Source of the DNA: an uncultured Acetatifactor sp.
GTDB taxonomy: Bacteria > Bacillota > Clostridia > Lachnospirales > Lachnospiraceae
Reading direction: 5' to 3'
NCBI GenBank assembly: GCA_949840935.1
Contig: CATKXX010000005.1
Coordinates: 58,437-122,436, forward strand
Length of the DNA stretch: 64,000 bases
Part shown: positions 16,806-24,624 of the stretch, piece after piece
Position numbering within the stretch: position 1 is the stretch's first letter
Layout of the letters: each line of letters begins with the position of its first letter
The notes under the pieces: model-generated
Told to the model about the DNA's origin: nothing
The model's input: the letters and a program-made list of their open reading frames with translations, nothing else
Database searches by the model: none
Translations under genes and position numbers: made by a program

Positions 16806-16903
16806 GCTTCACGATTCACAGCAGTCTTCCTGCGACACGCTTCACGATTCACAACAATCTTCCGGCGACACGCTTCACGGTTCACAGCAATCTCCACGCG
16901 GTA
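16806..16903. repeat. 33-bp tandem repeat (three copies, plus a degenerate fourth)
   Basis: Units begin at 16806, 16839 and 16872 with GCTTCACGATTCACA or near variants; spacing is exactly 33 bp. A decayed copy lies just upstream around 16778-16805 (GATTCACAACGA). The repeats occupy the gap between the coiled-coil protein gene and the OGG1-type glycosylase gene. On the minus strand the frame is open and reads as an 11-residue Val-Asn-Arg-Glu-Ala repeat, but nothing supports translation. Confidence 0.8.
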
Positions 16904-16913
16904 TAACCTCAGC

Positions 16914-17750
16914 TCATCGTGTCTGCGCTGTTTCCGCAGACGAAGCCCCGGCAAGCTCATAGTAAAAGATATACTGCTGCAGCACTCCCCGGAAGCCCAG
17001 ATAACGGCGTTTGGGAAAGCCCCGCTTATAATGCGCCTGCAAAGCCTGGCTGATATGGGTATCCACAGGAAAAGCGTCCAGCTGATGCAGCCCGAAAAGA
17101 CAGACACAGTCCGCTACCTTCTCTCCCACCCCATACAGCTTCAACAACTCCTCCCGGGCCTTCTTCCGGGACATCCGGCCAAGGGCCTCCAGGTCGCATG
17201 TCCCCTCCGCCACAGCCTTTGCCGCCCGCACCACATATTTACTGCGATATCCCAGATTACATTCTATCAGGGCATCCTCCGCCAGGCCTGCCAGCGCTTC
17301 CGGCAGGGGAAAGGCGTAATACCGCTCCCCATTGGGGCCGGCCAGCTTTTCCCCATAGCGCTCGCAGATGTTTTCAATACACCTGCGGATACGCACGATA
17401 TTATTCTGCTGTGAGATCAGGAAGGAGACGATCATCTCCCATAAATCCTGCCGCAATATCCGGATACCGCTTCCGAATTCCGCAGCCCGTTTCAGGTAAG
17501 CGTCATCAGGAGCGATTCCACTGATATAAGAAGCATAGTCCCCCCTCAAATCAAAATAATCTTCCCAGAAATCGAAAAATTCTTCCTCGTCACAGTAAAA
17601 GACGAAATCTTCCTCCTGCTGTTCCAGCTCCAGGTACCGTCTCCCGGCAATCACACTGTAGAAGCCTTCCTCCTTTTCCTTCATCCGAAAGCACTGGCCC
17701 GACCGGCAGATCTGGGCGAGGTCAAAATTTTCCTGCTTCCGTCTTATCAT
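16914..17750 (-). CDS. 8-oxoguanine DNA glycosylase / AP lyase (OGG1 type)
   Basis: Base-excision repair enzyme of 278 residues that removes 8-oxoguanine and nicks the abasic strand. The N-terminal OGG domain (about 1-95, with SGQCFRM near residue 17) precedes the helix-hairpin-helix glycosylase domain. The hairpin LYGVGEKVADCVCLFGL contains the Schiff-base Lys211, and FPVDTHI contains the catalytic Asp230. SFLISQQNNIVRI near residue 110 is the usual DNA-contact helix. No C-terminal iron-sulfur cysteines are present, as expected for this group. It stands alone on the minus strand. Confidence 0.9.
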   Translation of the reverse strand: MIRRKQENFDLAQICRSGQCFRMKEKEEGFYSVIAGRRYLELEQQEEDFVFYCDEEEFFDFWEDYFDLRGDYASYISGIAPDDAYLKRAAEFGSGIRILRQDLWEMIVSFLISQQNNIVRIRRCIENICERYGEKLAGPNGERYYAFPLPEALAGLAEDALIECNLGYRSKYVVRAAKAVAEGTCDLEALGRMSRKKAREELLKLYGVGEKVADCVCLFGLHQLDAFPVDTHISQALQAHYKRGFPKRRYLGFRGVLQQYIFYYELAGASSAETAQTR

Positions 17751-17796
17751 ATTCTGTATCCCGCCTTATCCTTTATCTTCTGAATAACAATTTGAG

Positions 17797-18173
17797 TTAT
17801 CGGCTATACTCCGGTTTCAAAGGAGTGATTACCTTTGGGTTCTGTTTCACCCAAGCCATGGCGCAGCTACAAAGGACCGTAGTCAATCTATCGTCTATGA
17901 AGCCTTTCTCCCCATTTTCTTTCAGAAGCTGCACAAGAACTTCTGCTGTTTTCAAATCTTCTTCGTTAAACCCATTGCCTAATGGAAGATATTTCGGATA
18001 ACTTCTCCCTGCGCTGTCTGTGCTTTACCATATGACGGAACAAGGTAGTCCCAAAGCGTTTGAAATGCCTTATCTTCATCCTCCTCCAGTGGGATATTGA
18101 TGGGAGAAATGCCGTCATGGACAGGTTTTCCTTTGGATTCCACATTGTTTTCAATCATTGTAATACCCTTCAA
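17797..18173 (-). pseudogene. Frameshifted small hypothetical gene
   Basis: Reading from the ATG at 18173 gives a plausible protein (PVHDGISPINIPLEEDED, FQTLWDYLVPSYGKAQTAQG, EVIR) that meets a stop at 17979. A different frame continues from about 18000 with equally protein-like sequence (YPKYLPLGNGFNEEDLK, TAEVLVQLLKENGEKGF, CAMAWVKQNPKVITPLKP) to a stop at 17797. The join falls right after GEVIR, consistent with a frameshift, probably with an internal deletion of a linking segment. The family is not identified with confidence. The remaining gene-free DNA up to 18418 is AT-rich and holds one copy of the direct repeat at 18256-18278. Confidence 0.55.
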
Positions 18174-18255
18174 ATTCCAGTTTGTCTTAGTTATCCTCCG
18201 AAAACCCTGTACTTTTAAGGCGCTTTGCCTGTTAAATGCGCAAATTTTATATATG

Positions 18256-18278
18256 TTCCCTTATTCTTGCCCTTATAA
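18256..18278. repeat. Direct repeat flanking the metalloprotease gene (left copy)
   Basis: A 23-bp sequence, TTCCCTTATTCTTGC followed by CCTTATAA, matching 19336-19358 at 21 of 23 positions in the same orientation. The two copies bracket the AT-rich metalloprotease gene. Confidence 0.6.
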
Positions 18279-18418
18279 CCCGAAACAAGGGAATTTATTC
18301 ATCCGAATGTTAAACTATTTTTCGGAAGATAATAGGCTCTCGGCATATGAGAGCGAAATACACCCTTCGCACAAACCTGCAGTATGTTCTCAATGTATTT
18401 CGTTCATTGGACAACCTG

Positions 18419-19309
18419 CTAAACCTCCAGTGTTCGCATTAATTTACTTATTTCTTGATCAAAAAACACATCCAAGGTTTCGGGAACATTACCACTGACA
18501 ATCACACCTGTAAGTACACGCACCATATATTCTTCAAAAGCATTCAATAATCCCACCTCATCATTATTGAGATAATACGAAGTATGCATATCGAGATTGG
18601 TTAAATTGTAACACAGAATTTCATCTTTCCGGTTCTCAACAATAGGGTGTATGATATGATGTATAAATTCGTGTATTACAGATTCTTCTCTTAATGAACC
18701 TGAGCAAAAAATAAAATTATTATCTTTTAAGTGATAATCTGCGGAATATACGCACTTTATTGGATTAAGAACAACTTGTATATTCTGAATAGGCGACTTA
18801 AACGTTTCCTTGCAAAGTGCGAGCATATCCCCAATTCTTCCCAATTCTTTCTTGTACTTTTGATTCTGTTTTACTATCCAATCGTTTTCCCATTCTAAAT
18901 AACGACGAAAGCTATTACTCTGCAAAACGAGTTTTAAGGCTTTTGGAAATTGAATAATCCAATCCCAAAACAATTGATTTCTTTCTATATCTGATATGTT
19001 TTTTGCTGACATAATACTGTTTTTATACGCATTAAAATCAACGAATTGTTCATGAGGTAAATCAATATATAAGGTCACTGTTTCCAACATAGCGGCTCTT
19101 GGCCAATATGGGTAAACTTCACATGTGTTTTGTTTCACATCAAGAAAGAAGTCACATTCCCTGTAATTAGATATGATAAAACTACGCAATTTATCTATCA
19201 GTAAAGTATCTCGTTCAATAGAATAAAAATCATATTTACACTGTAGCAGAGAAAAATAGACAGCTGAAATAGCCGGAATATTTGTAATAGAGAGTTTTTT
19301 ATACTCCAT
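18419..19309 (-). CDS. Putative zinc metalloprotease in AT-rich DNA
   Basis: A 296-residue protein with no recognised family. The frame extends upstream to 19414, but the ATG at 19309 has an AGGGGGATT site and starts a regular protein (MEYKKLSITN). HEFIH at 213-217, inside EESVIHEFIHHIIHP, is a classic HExxH zinc site; NAFEEYMVR near 257-264 provides a Glu suitable as third ligand, as in gluzincins. No signal peptide or membrane helix is seen, so it is probably cytoplasmic. The gene is much more AT-rich than its neighbours and is flanked by direct repeats at 18256 and 19336, which suggests recent acquisition. Peptidase activity is inferred from the motif only. Confidence 0.6.
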   Translation of the reverse strand: MEYKKLSITNIPAISAVYFSLLQCKYDFYSIERDTLLIDKLRSFIISNYRECDFFLDVKQNTCEVYPYWPRAAMLETVTLYIDLPHEQFVDFNAYKNSIMSAKNISDIERNQLFWDWIIQFPKALKLVLQSNSFRRYLEWENDWIVKQNQKYKKELGRIGDMLALCKETFKSPIQNIQVVLNPIKCVYSADYHLKDNNFIFCSGSLREESVIHEFIHHIIHPIVENRKDEILCYNLTNLDMHTSYYLNNDEVGLLNAFEEYMVRVLTGVIVSGNVPETLDVFFDQEISKLMRTLEV

Positions 19310-19335
19310 TTGATAATCCCCCTTTTGAATTTTGT

Positions 19336-19358
19336 TTCCCTTGTTTTTGCCCTTATAA
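19336..19358. repeat. Direct repeat flanking the metalloprotease gene (right copy)
   Basis: TTCCCTTGTTTTTGC followed by CCTTATAA; two mismatches to 18256-18278. It lies in the leader, about 27 bp upstream of the metalloprotease ATG, so it could equally be a regulatory element. A shorter relative (TTCCCTTATAA) occurs at 19589-19599. Nothing else is recognised between 19359 and 19606. Confidence 0.6.
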
Positions 19359-19606
19359 GGTGAGAGAGCAAGAGTAAACTTGTGTGAAACCGTATAAAAG
19401 GATAAGGTGAGCAAACTGCGATAAACCCTTTGTTTTCAAAGCTTTTAGAGAATTTTAATATCACACTATAATGGGTGGTAACAGTCTAAAATTTTGACGG
19501 GTTCAAATTCCAATTTGTTAAATTATCCAACACCATTATTTTACTACAACCGCACACTCAATTCCATTAAATTTTGCTTAATCTCCCATTCCCTTATAAT
19601 CGGCAA

Positions 19607-19738
19607 TCAGCATCTGCCCTGTCCGTGCCCTCTGCCCGGCATTGATTGCTCCTGCAGCTCGTCATCATGTTCAATCTCTCGTACAGTACTGTTAAATCGT
19701 GATTCATAGTCAACACCCCCGCTGCAAGCAACGGGCAT
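19607..19738 (-). CDS. Possible 43-residue cysteine-containing peptide
   Basis: A short frame of 43 codons begins at the ATG at 19738, 48 bp downstream of the stop of the ABC exporter gene on the same strand. It has an acidic, leader-like middle (REIEHDDELQEQS) and a basic glycine-rich tail ending PGRGHGQGRC. Its position after a heterodimeric exporter and before a metalloprotease is what a secreted peptide would have. Against it: there is no clear Shine-Dalgarno, and an overlapping frame from the ATG at 19706 has a better one. Speculative. Confidence 0.25.
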   Translation of the reverse strand: MPVACSGGVDYESRFNSTVREIEHDDELQEQSMPGRGHGQGRC

Positions 19739-19786
19739 CAAGCTTGTAGCGCATTTTCAGGAAAAGAAATGTGAAAATATACCATG

Positions 19787-21421
19787 TCAGTCCCTCAATG
19801 TTACGATCTGGGATGCCCTCCCCGGCAGCCTCTCCGAATCCGAAGCCACAAAGATGATCTTTTCCGGATCCCCCAGGATGTTCGAGAGCATGATTTCTTC
19901 CGTCCTCCTGTCCACATCTTCCGAAAGCCCCTCCAAAAACAGCAGCTCCACTCCGCTGTACAGCGCTGCGGCAATACCGATACGCTTCCGTTGTCCACCG
20001 GAGACCGTTCCGCCCCGTTTCCCCACCTGCCTTTCAATCCCCTCTTTAAATTCCGCCAGATCCGCGGCCAGATCCGTCTTTTTCAGCACCTGGTCGAAGC
20101 GCTCCCGGGAAAAAGGCTCCCCGAAACAAATACCCTCTCTGACAGAGGTATGAAAGAGTACAGGCTGGCCGGGCACATATCCGCACTTCACTTGGGGCAG
20201 ACAGTCTGTACAGGCCTGAAACAGCCGCTGCAGCAGAAGGCCCCGTTCCCTCTCCTTTCCGCCCCGAAGCAGGATTGTCTCGCCCCTGTGAGCCTTCACT
20301 GTGATCTCCCGCTCCATGGGAACCGGACTTTCCACACAGATCTGCAGCTCTCCCCCGCAATACTCCGCGCTGCCCGCGTAAGCCTCGCTTCCGGATCTCT
20401 GAAGCCGTCCTGCGGATACCTCAGACTGTTTCTTCCGCCGGGCCAGCTTCCCCACCGCATCGGGCAGGGATGCGAGAAAGGCATAATAATACTCAAACAT
20501 GACAAACTCTCCCACGGAAAACAGATTCCGACGGTAAAGCGGTATGGACACCAGCAATACAATCCCCATTACAAGGCCTGCGGAATTTTCCGATATGATG
20601 CTCAGAATCCTGTCCAATACACGGTCACGAATCTCACTTTCGGATCTTTGGCGACATTTTTCCGCAAAAATATTTCCCAGGCTGTCCTTCTCCGCCGCCA
20701 GCTTAAAGTACTCGATATTTCCCAGCATATTTTCCAGCCAGGTAGTAATCTCCCCTGTCGAACGGCGGGCATCCTCGCGGTTTGCCATAATGCGTCTTCC
20801 CAGGTATCTGGTCAGCGCAGCCATCCCGAACGCAGGCGCCACGCTGATAACGGCAAACACAGGATTGACATACAGCATCACAAACAGGATTCCCGCGCCC
20901 AGCGATATGGCAGGCAGCTGATAATAATATTCCATCAGCCCTGCCGCCAGATCCTCGCATTCATTGCGGAAAAAACTTATGGTTTCCCCGTATCCCATTG
21001 TATACGCGGTTCCCGGCTTTTCGCGAAAAAAATTCTCATACAGGTTCATCTTTATGTTTCTCTTTAACCGCACCTGAAGCTTCGCCGTCAGGCCTGCATT
21101 CATCTGCTTCACCATATTGATCAACAGCGGCACGGTTACATTCAGTCCGATCAGCGTGCCAAAGGAATGAATTCCCAAGGTCACCGGCTTTCCCTCCAGG
21201 AGATTGAATATATCCTTTTTGGCCAGCCCGCTGACCAGGAAACTGAAAGTATAAGTAATGATTTCCAACACGATCACGCCATAATAAAAGCATCTCTCCC
21301 CCGAAAGGGCCGTATGGTATATTGTATTCTTTTTCAAGCCGGCTCCATTCCTTTCCTGCTGCCGGACATGGCAGGCAATTGCGAAACGCTGATCCTGAAA
21401 CAGGCTTTGCTCTATCCGCAT
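19787..21421 (-). CDS. ABC exporter half-transporter with degenerate ATP site (partner of 21439-23112)
   Basis: Fused membrane plus ATPase half-transporter of 544 residues. The six-helix exporter domain covers about 45-320, the ATPase 355-544. The Walker A position (about 386-393) reads RGGKERERG and lacks the Gly-Lys-Ser/Thr; Walker B reads ELLFLEG, without the Asp-Glu pair; the H-loop reads FVASDSE without His. The signature VSGGQ (473-477) is intact. It can therefore complete an ATP site in its partner but not hydrolyse ATP itself. It starts 17 bp after the partner gene; a TTG at 21337 with a better ribosome site is an alternative start. Confidence 0.85.
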   Translation of the reverse strand: MRIEQSLFQDQRFAIACHVRQQERNGAGLKKNTIYHTALSGERCFYYGVIVLEIITYTFSFLVSGLAKKDIFNLLEGKPVTLGIHSFGTLIGLNVTVPLLINMVKQMNAGLTAKLQVRLKRNIKMNLYENFFREKPGTAYTMGYGETISFFRNECEDLAAGLMEYYYQLPAISLGAGILFVMLYVNPVFAVISVAPAFGMAALTRYLGRRIMANREDARRSTGEITTWLENMLGNIEYFKLAAEKDSLGNIFAEKCRQRSESEIRDRVLDRILSIISENSAGLVMGIVLLVSIPLYRRNLFSVGEFVMFEYYYAFLASLPDAVGKLARRKKQSEVSAGRLQRSGSEAYAGSAEYCGGELQICVESPVPMEREITVKAHRGETILLRGGKERERGLLLQRLFQACTDCLPQVKCGYVPGQPVLFHTSVREGICFGEPFSRERFDQVLKKTDLAADLAEFKEGIERQVGKRGGTVSGGQRKRIGIAAALYSGVELLFLEGLSEDVDRRTEEIMLSNILGDPEKIIFVASDSERLPGRASQIVTLRD

Positions 21422-21438
21422 AAGCCAGCCATAAGCTT

Positions 21439-23112
21439 TCAGGCCTTCGTAGTTATCGGTTCCAGAAAGAGCTTCCTGTGAATATGCATGTGGCTTCTGT
21501 TCTGATGGGTCACGAGGATCACCGTGGTATCTTTTAAGACCGTGTCTGCCACCCCGTCTATTATCCTGACAGTATCTTTGCTGATCGCCGCGTCAAATTC
21601 ATCCGCCAGCAGGATTCCCGGCCTTCTCAGGATTGCCCCCGCCCATGCCAGAAGCTGGGCCTCATCCCGGGATACACTCCCCGGATCCAGGATTTCGTCC
21701 AGCCCATGAGGCTTAAGAGAGAGCCACTCCTCCATTTTTACCTGCCTAAGAGCCCCGCAGATTTCCTCATCCGAATACCGGCTGTCATACCTGGTCACAT
21801 TGTTCCTGACAGTATCCTCCAGGATCGGATTGGCCTGCAGGATATAATAAAGGAAACGGTTGAATTCCTCCCTCCGATACTCGTCGATCCTCCTGCCGCC
21901 GATGAGGATTTCCCCCTCCCGGGGCGGATAAAATCCTGCCGCCAGCTGCAGCACTGTACTTTTCCCGCTTCCCGTCCTGCCCTGGATCATCAGATGTTCC
22001 CCGCTCCCCAGCCGGAAGCTCACGCTCCTCAACACTGACGTCCCGGGGAGATAACCAAAGGAGACATTTCGGAATTCCACGCTCCTGTCATCCCCCGGCG
22101 ACAGCCCTCCCCCCGCAGTCTCACATTCTTCCGATCCATACATTTCACAGATTCGATCCATGGCTGCCAGCACCCCGGGCATCCGGGAAAATTCGTATTT
22201 CAGACTGTAAAAGGGCATGTTCAGAAGCGTGACATAGCTCAGCATGAGATAAACCTCCCCCACCGACACCCTCCCCTGATGCAGCAGATAAATCCCCAGA
22301 GCCAGCGCAATTCCCTCCCCCAGATTCAACAGGGAAAAGAAAATCACAGCCGGTATATTTCCCAGAAAGGAAGCCCTTGCATAAGCCTTTTCAAACTGCA
22401 CGAACCGCTCCCGCAGCATCCTCCCCACATAGCCCTGCTTCCCCAGGCCCTGGATATCCTTCCTCGCCCCAGCCGCCCTGGAAAAGACATCCAGGACATC
22501 CGTCTCCCCCTCCCTGGCCTTTTTCCACAGAGCCGCCACCGGATTCTGCGTTCCGGTGAATATGGCCAGAATGACCAGGGTCAGGAAGGTGAAGATTACC
22601 CCCATAGGCACATATTTCAGATAAAAGAGCACAAGGATTCCCAGAACCATAAGCACGCTCTCCAGGATGTCAACTGCCATAGTGGAGAAGAACCCTGTCA
22701 GAAGGCTGACATCGCCCTCTATGCGCTCCAGAAAATCTCCCTCCTGGGACGTCTTATGACGCTGCACCCCGAATGAAAGAATTCTCTGGAATAAATCCAC
22801 CCTTAGATGATCGCACAGCCTCCAGCCCAGGATTTCACTCACATAAGTGTTGCATATCCCCATGCAGCCCTTTAACAGCACCGTCACACAGTAGCCCAGG
22901 GCAAAGAATACCAGCCATGTATTGCCTTCCGTTTCCAACCGGTCAATGTAAGCGCCCAGGATTTCCGGAAGCAATAGTGATAAGCCTGTCTGGAATAATA
23001 AGAGCAGGGCTAAAACAATAAACTGCCCTTTTCTATCCAGGACAGGGGCTTTCATCTTTTTCAGAAAATCTCTGCGCCTCATGAATTCCCGATTATTAAA
23101 ATCTTGCTTCAT
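21439..23112 (-). CDS. ABC exporter half-transporter with intact ATPase
   Basis: Half-transporter of 557 residues: membrane domain about 30-320 with six helices, ATPase about 340-557. Walker A GRTGSGKST (378-386), Walker B ILLADEF (500-506) and H-loop His536 are intact, but the signature reads VSRDEAQ (480-486) instead of LSGGQ. Combined with the downstream gene, all conserved residues fall in one composite ATP site and all defects in the other, the arrangement of asymmetric heterodimeric exporters. Substrate unknown; lipids, drugs or peptides are exported by relatives. An upstream CD3324-type regulator may control it. Confidence 0.9.
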   Translation of the reverse strand: MKQDFNNREFMRRRDFLKKMKAPVLDRKGQFIVLALLLLFQTGLSLLLPEILGAYIDRLETEGNTWLVFFALGYCVTVLLKGCMGICNTYVSEILGWRLCDHLRVDLFQRILSFGVQRHKTSQEGDFLERIEGDVSLLTGFFSTMAVDILESVLMVLGILVLFYLKYVPMGVIFTFLTLVILAIFTGTQNPVAALWKKAREGETDVLDVFSRAAGARKDIQGLGKQGYVGRMLRERFVQFEKAYARASFLGNIPAVIFFSLLNLGEGIALALGIYLLHQGRVSVGEVYLMLSYVTLLNMPFYSLKYEFSRMPGVLAAMDRICEMYGSEECETAGGGLSPGDDRSVEFRNVSFGYLPGTSVLRSVSFRLGSGEHLMIQGRTGSGKSTVLQLAAGFYPPREGEILIGGRRIDEYRREEFNRFLYYILQANPILEDTVRNNVTRYDSRYSDEEICGALRQVKMEEWLSLKPHGLDEILDPGSVSRDEAQLLAWAGAILRRPGILLADEFDAAISKDTVRIIDGVADTVLKDTTVILVTHQNRSHMHIHRKLFLEPITTKA

Positions 23113-23305
23113 ATTTTCCTCATTTCTGGTTGTTACTCAATGCGCTGCATTCAGTTTTCATTTTAAATGACGGGAATTATGATTGCAATCTACCGGATAC
23201 TTCGGTAATGATTTGTAGAATTGCCATGAAAACAGCATTCAGGGCAAACAAAAAAGCTGAAGTGCACAGGACGGCCAAACCCGGCTGTCCGCGCACTCCC
23301 GCGAA

Positions 23306-23569
23306 TCAGTTACTGTAAATTATTTTTCGGATGGCGTGGATGGAAAGGCTGTGCCTGCAGGCAAGCTCCTCCATGGAAGCGCCTTTTTGGTATTCCTCCA
23401 CAATCCTCCCGTTTCTTTGCTGTAATTCTTTCCGGTAACCGGATAATTCCCCCCAGCCCTTTCGCTGCTCCCGGACTGCCGGGACATAGAGATACCCGCC
23501 CTGCAGATAATTCTGCAGCTCCCTGACCAGTCCGTCGGGAAGAATTTCCGCCGCATTTACATATTTCAT
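23306..23569 (-). CDS. CD3324-like small HTH protein (Mor-type)
   Basis: Small DNA-binding protein of 87 residues. The ATG at 23569 is chosen because AGGAGGAGCC precedes it and the product begins MKYVNAAEILPDGLVRELQ, typical of CD3324-family proteins. The N-terminal segment ends with the YLYVP motif; the C-terminal half (IVEEYQKGASMEELACRH, then SIHAIRKII) is a helix-turn-helix like that of the Mor activator family. Probably a transcription regulator; the ABC exporter 190 bp downstream on the same strand is the obvious target, by position only. Confidence 0.75.
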   Translation of the reverse strand: MKYVNAAEILPDGLVRELQNYLQGGYLYVPAVREQRKGWGELSGYRKELQQRNGRIVEEYQKGASMEELACRHSLSIHAIRKIIYSN

Positions 23570-23627
23570 ATTGGCTCCTCCTGCCTGATCGTAAATCCCA
23601 AGCAGCAAAGCCTGTATCGATATTCTA

Positions 23628-23666
23628 CTCCATGCAAACGTCACTCTCCACAGGCTTTGCATGGAG
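23628..23666. repeat. Perfect 11-bp inverted repeat
   Basis: CTCCATGCAAA (23628-23638) and TTTGCATGGAG (23656-23666) with a 17-nt loop, just upstream of the CD3324-like gene. No U-run follows, so it is not an obvious terminator; it may be an operator or a small repetitive element. The remaining sequence to 23775 holds nothing recognisable. Confidence 0.6.
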
Positions 23667-23775
23667 CCTCACTTGACTGCTTTTTTTCTTGTTGATGCAC
23701 AATGCCCTCACCCCCTTTTCAATCTGTTTTGCAATATCCATTCCCTCAACTTGCCCTCTCTTAATCTGTCCTGCC

Positions 23776-24240
23776 TTATATTTTGACAGCTGACCTGCCG
23801 GAACCGTCCGCATATACCACAATCGGATCATGCTCCCTGATGTCAGGCTTATTCCATAAGAAACCGCTCTTTTGATGATAATCCTTCCCCTGATAAGTAT
23901 AAGTATAAGCGACGATATAGGGAGATTCCTTCCCATACTGGACATATTTATCCAAATACACTCTTTCTACCGTCCCGTCTACCCTGGCTCCGCTTCTGAA
24001 CAGTTCATCCTGCAATTGATTCTTCTGAGAGCTGACTGCTTTCAGGACAAACTGCACGATAAAAAAGACGATACCGAGCATTAAGAACGCAATCCCCAGC
24101 ACAGTCGGGCCCTGAATCACCGAACTTGCCGTGGGCTGTAGTATGCCGATAAAGCACAGCACTCCAAACGCCGCAAATGCAAAACCCAGCCAGAAATAAA
24201 TGATTTTCAGCAATTCCGCCATATTCCCTGGTTTACTCAT
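23776..24240 (-). CDS. DUF3592 membrane protein
   Basis: Protein of 154 residues with two transmembrane helices (about 10-33 and 43-68) followed by a soluble beta domain carrying the DUF3592 pattern (ARVDGTVERVYLDKY, YIVAYTYTYQGKDYHQKSGF, DPIVVYADGSGRSAV). DUF3592 proteins are membrane-anchored and of unknown role. AGGAGGAAAAG precedes the ATG. Gene order gives no functional hint. Confidence 0.75.
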   Translation of the reverse strand: MSKPGNMAELLKIIYFWLGFAFAAFGVLCFIGILQPTASSVIQGPTVLGIAFLMLGIVFFIVQFVLKAVSSQKNQLQDELFRSGARVDGTVERVYLDKYVQYGKESPYIVAYTYTYQGKDYHQKSGFLWNKPDIREHDPIVVYADGSGRSAVKI

Positions 24241-24465
24241 ACTCTTTTCCTCCTATATCAGCAAAATATATTCATAGCCGATGAAATCCTGTAAAACAGT
24301 ATAACACAAAACAAGAGGGATTGGTATCCCGATTCCAAATCTTTCCCCAGGATGCTTTCCCCGGGAGCGGATATAACAACGAAAGAGTCTTCCAGCGCGA
24401 AGCACGGCAGACGCGCAGCAGTTGGATTCATGAGTGTATTTCATTCGCCGCCCGCCGGATGTCTA

Positions 24466-24624
24466 GTGCACTGACACGTTCATAATTTGACTAATGGCTT
24501 GCCTAAATTTCCATCTGCTACGTTGTTGTCGGTCAACGATGCCACCGCATCGCCTCCCTCCGCCGCCTTGCAGAGTGAAAATTTATTCTTCGCCATTAGT
24601 GCAAAAATGAACGTGTCAGTGCAC
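24466..24624. mobile_element. MITE (miniature inverted-repeat element), 159 bp
   Basis: The element begins GTGCACTGACACGTTCAT (24466-24483) and ends with its exact 18-bp reverse complement (24607-24624); further in, TAATGGC and GCCATTA add a nested pair. It has no coding capacity. Inverted ends plus small size define a non-autonomous, probably transposase-mobilised element. Its right end supplies the last codon (His) and TGA stop of the adjoining alpha/beta hydrolase gene. No second copy was noticed in the window. Confidence 0.8.

Noticed and set aside
16806..16903. CRISPR-like repeats of 33 bp
   Set aside because: The copies are contiguous with no spacers between them and there are no cas genes, so this is a tandem minisatellite.
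19494..19709. 71-codon plus-strand frame with a Cys/Pro-rich tail
   Set aside because: No ribosome site; it is the complement of the minus-strand peptide candidate and has no independent support.
19784..21067. Long plus-strand frame of 427 codons
   Set aside because: Lies wholly antisense to the ABC exporter gene with clear motifs on the other strand; composition is that of a shadow frame.
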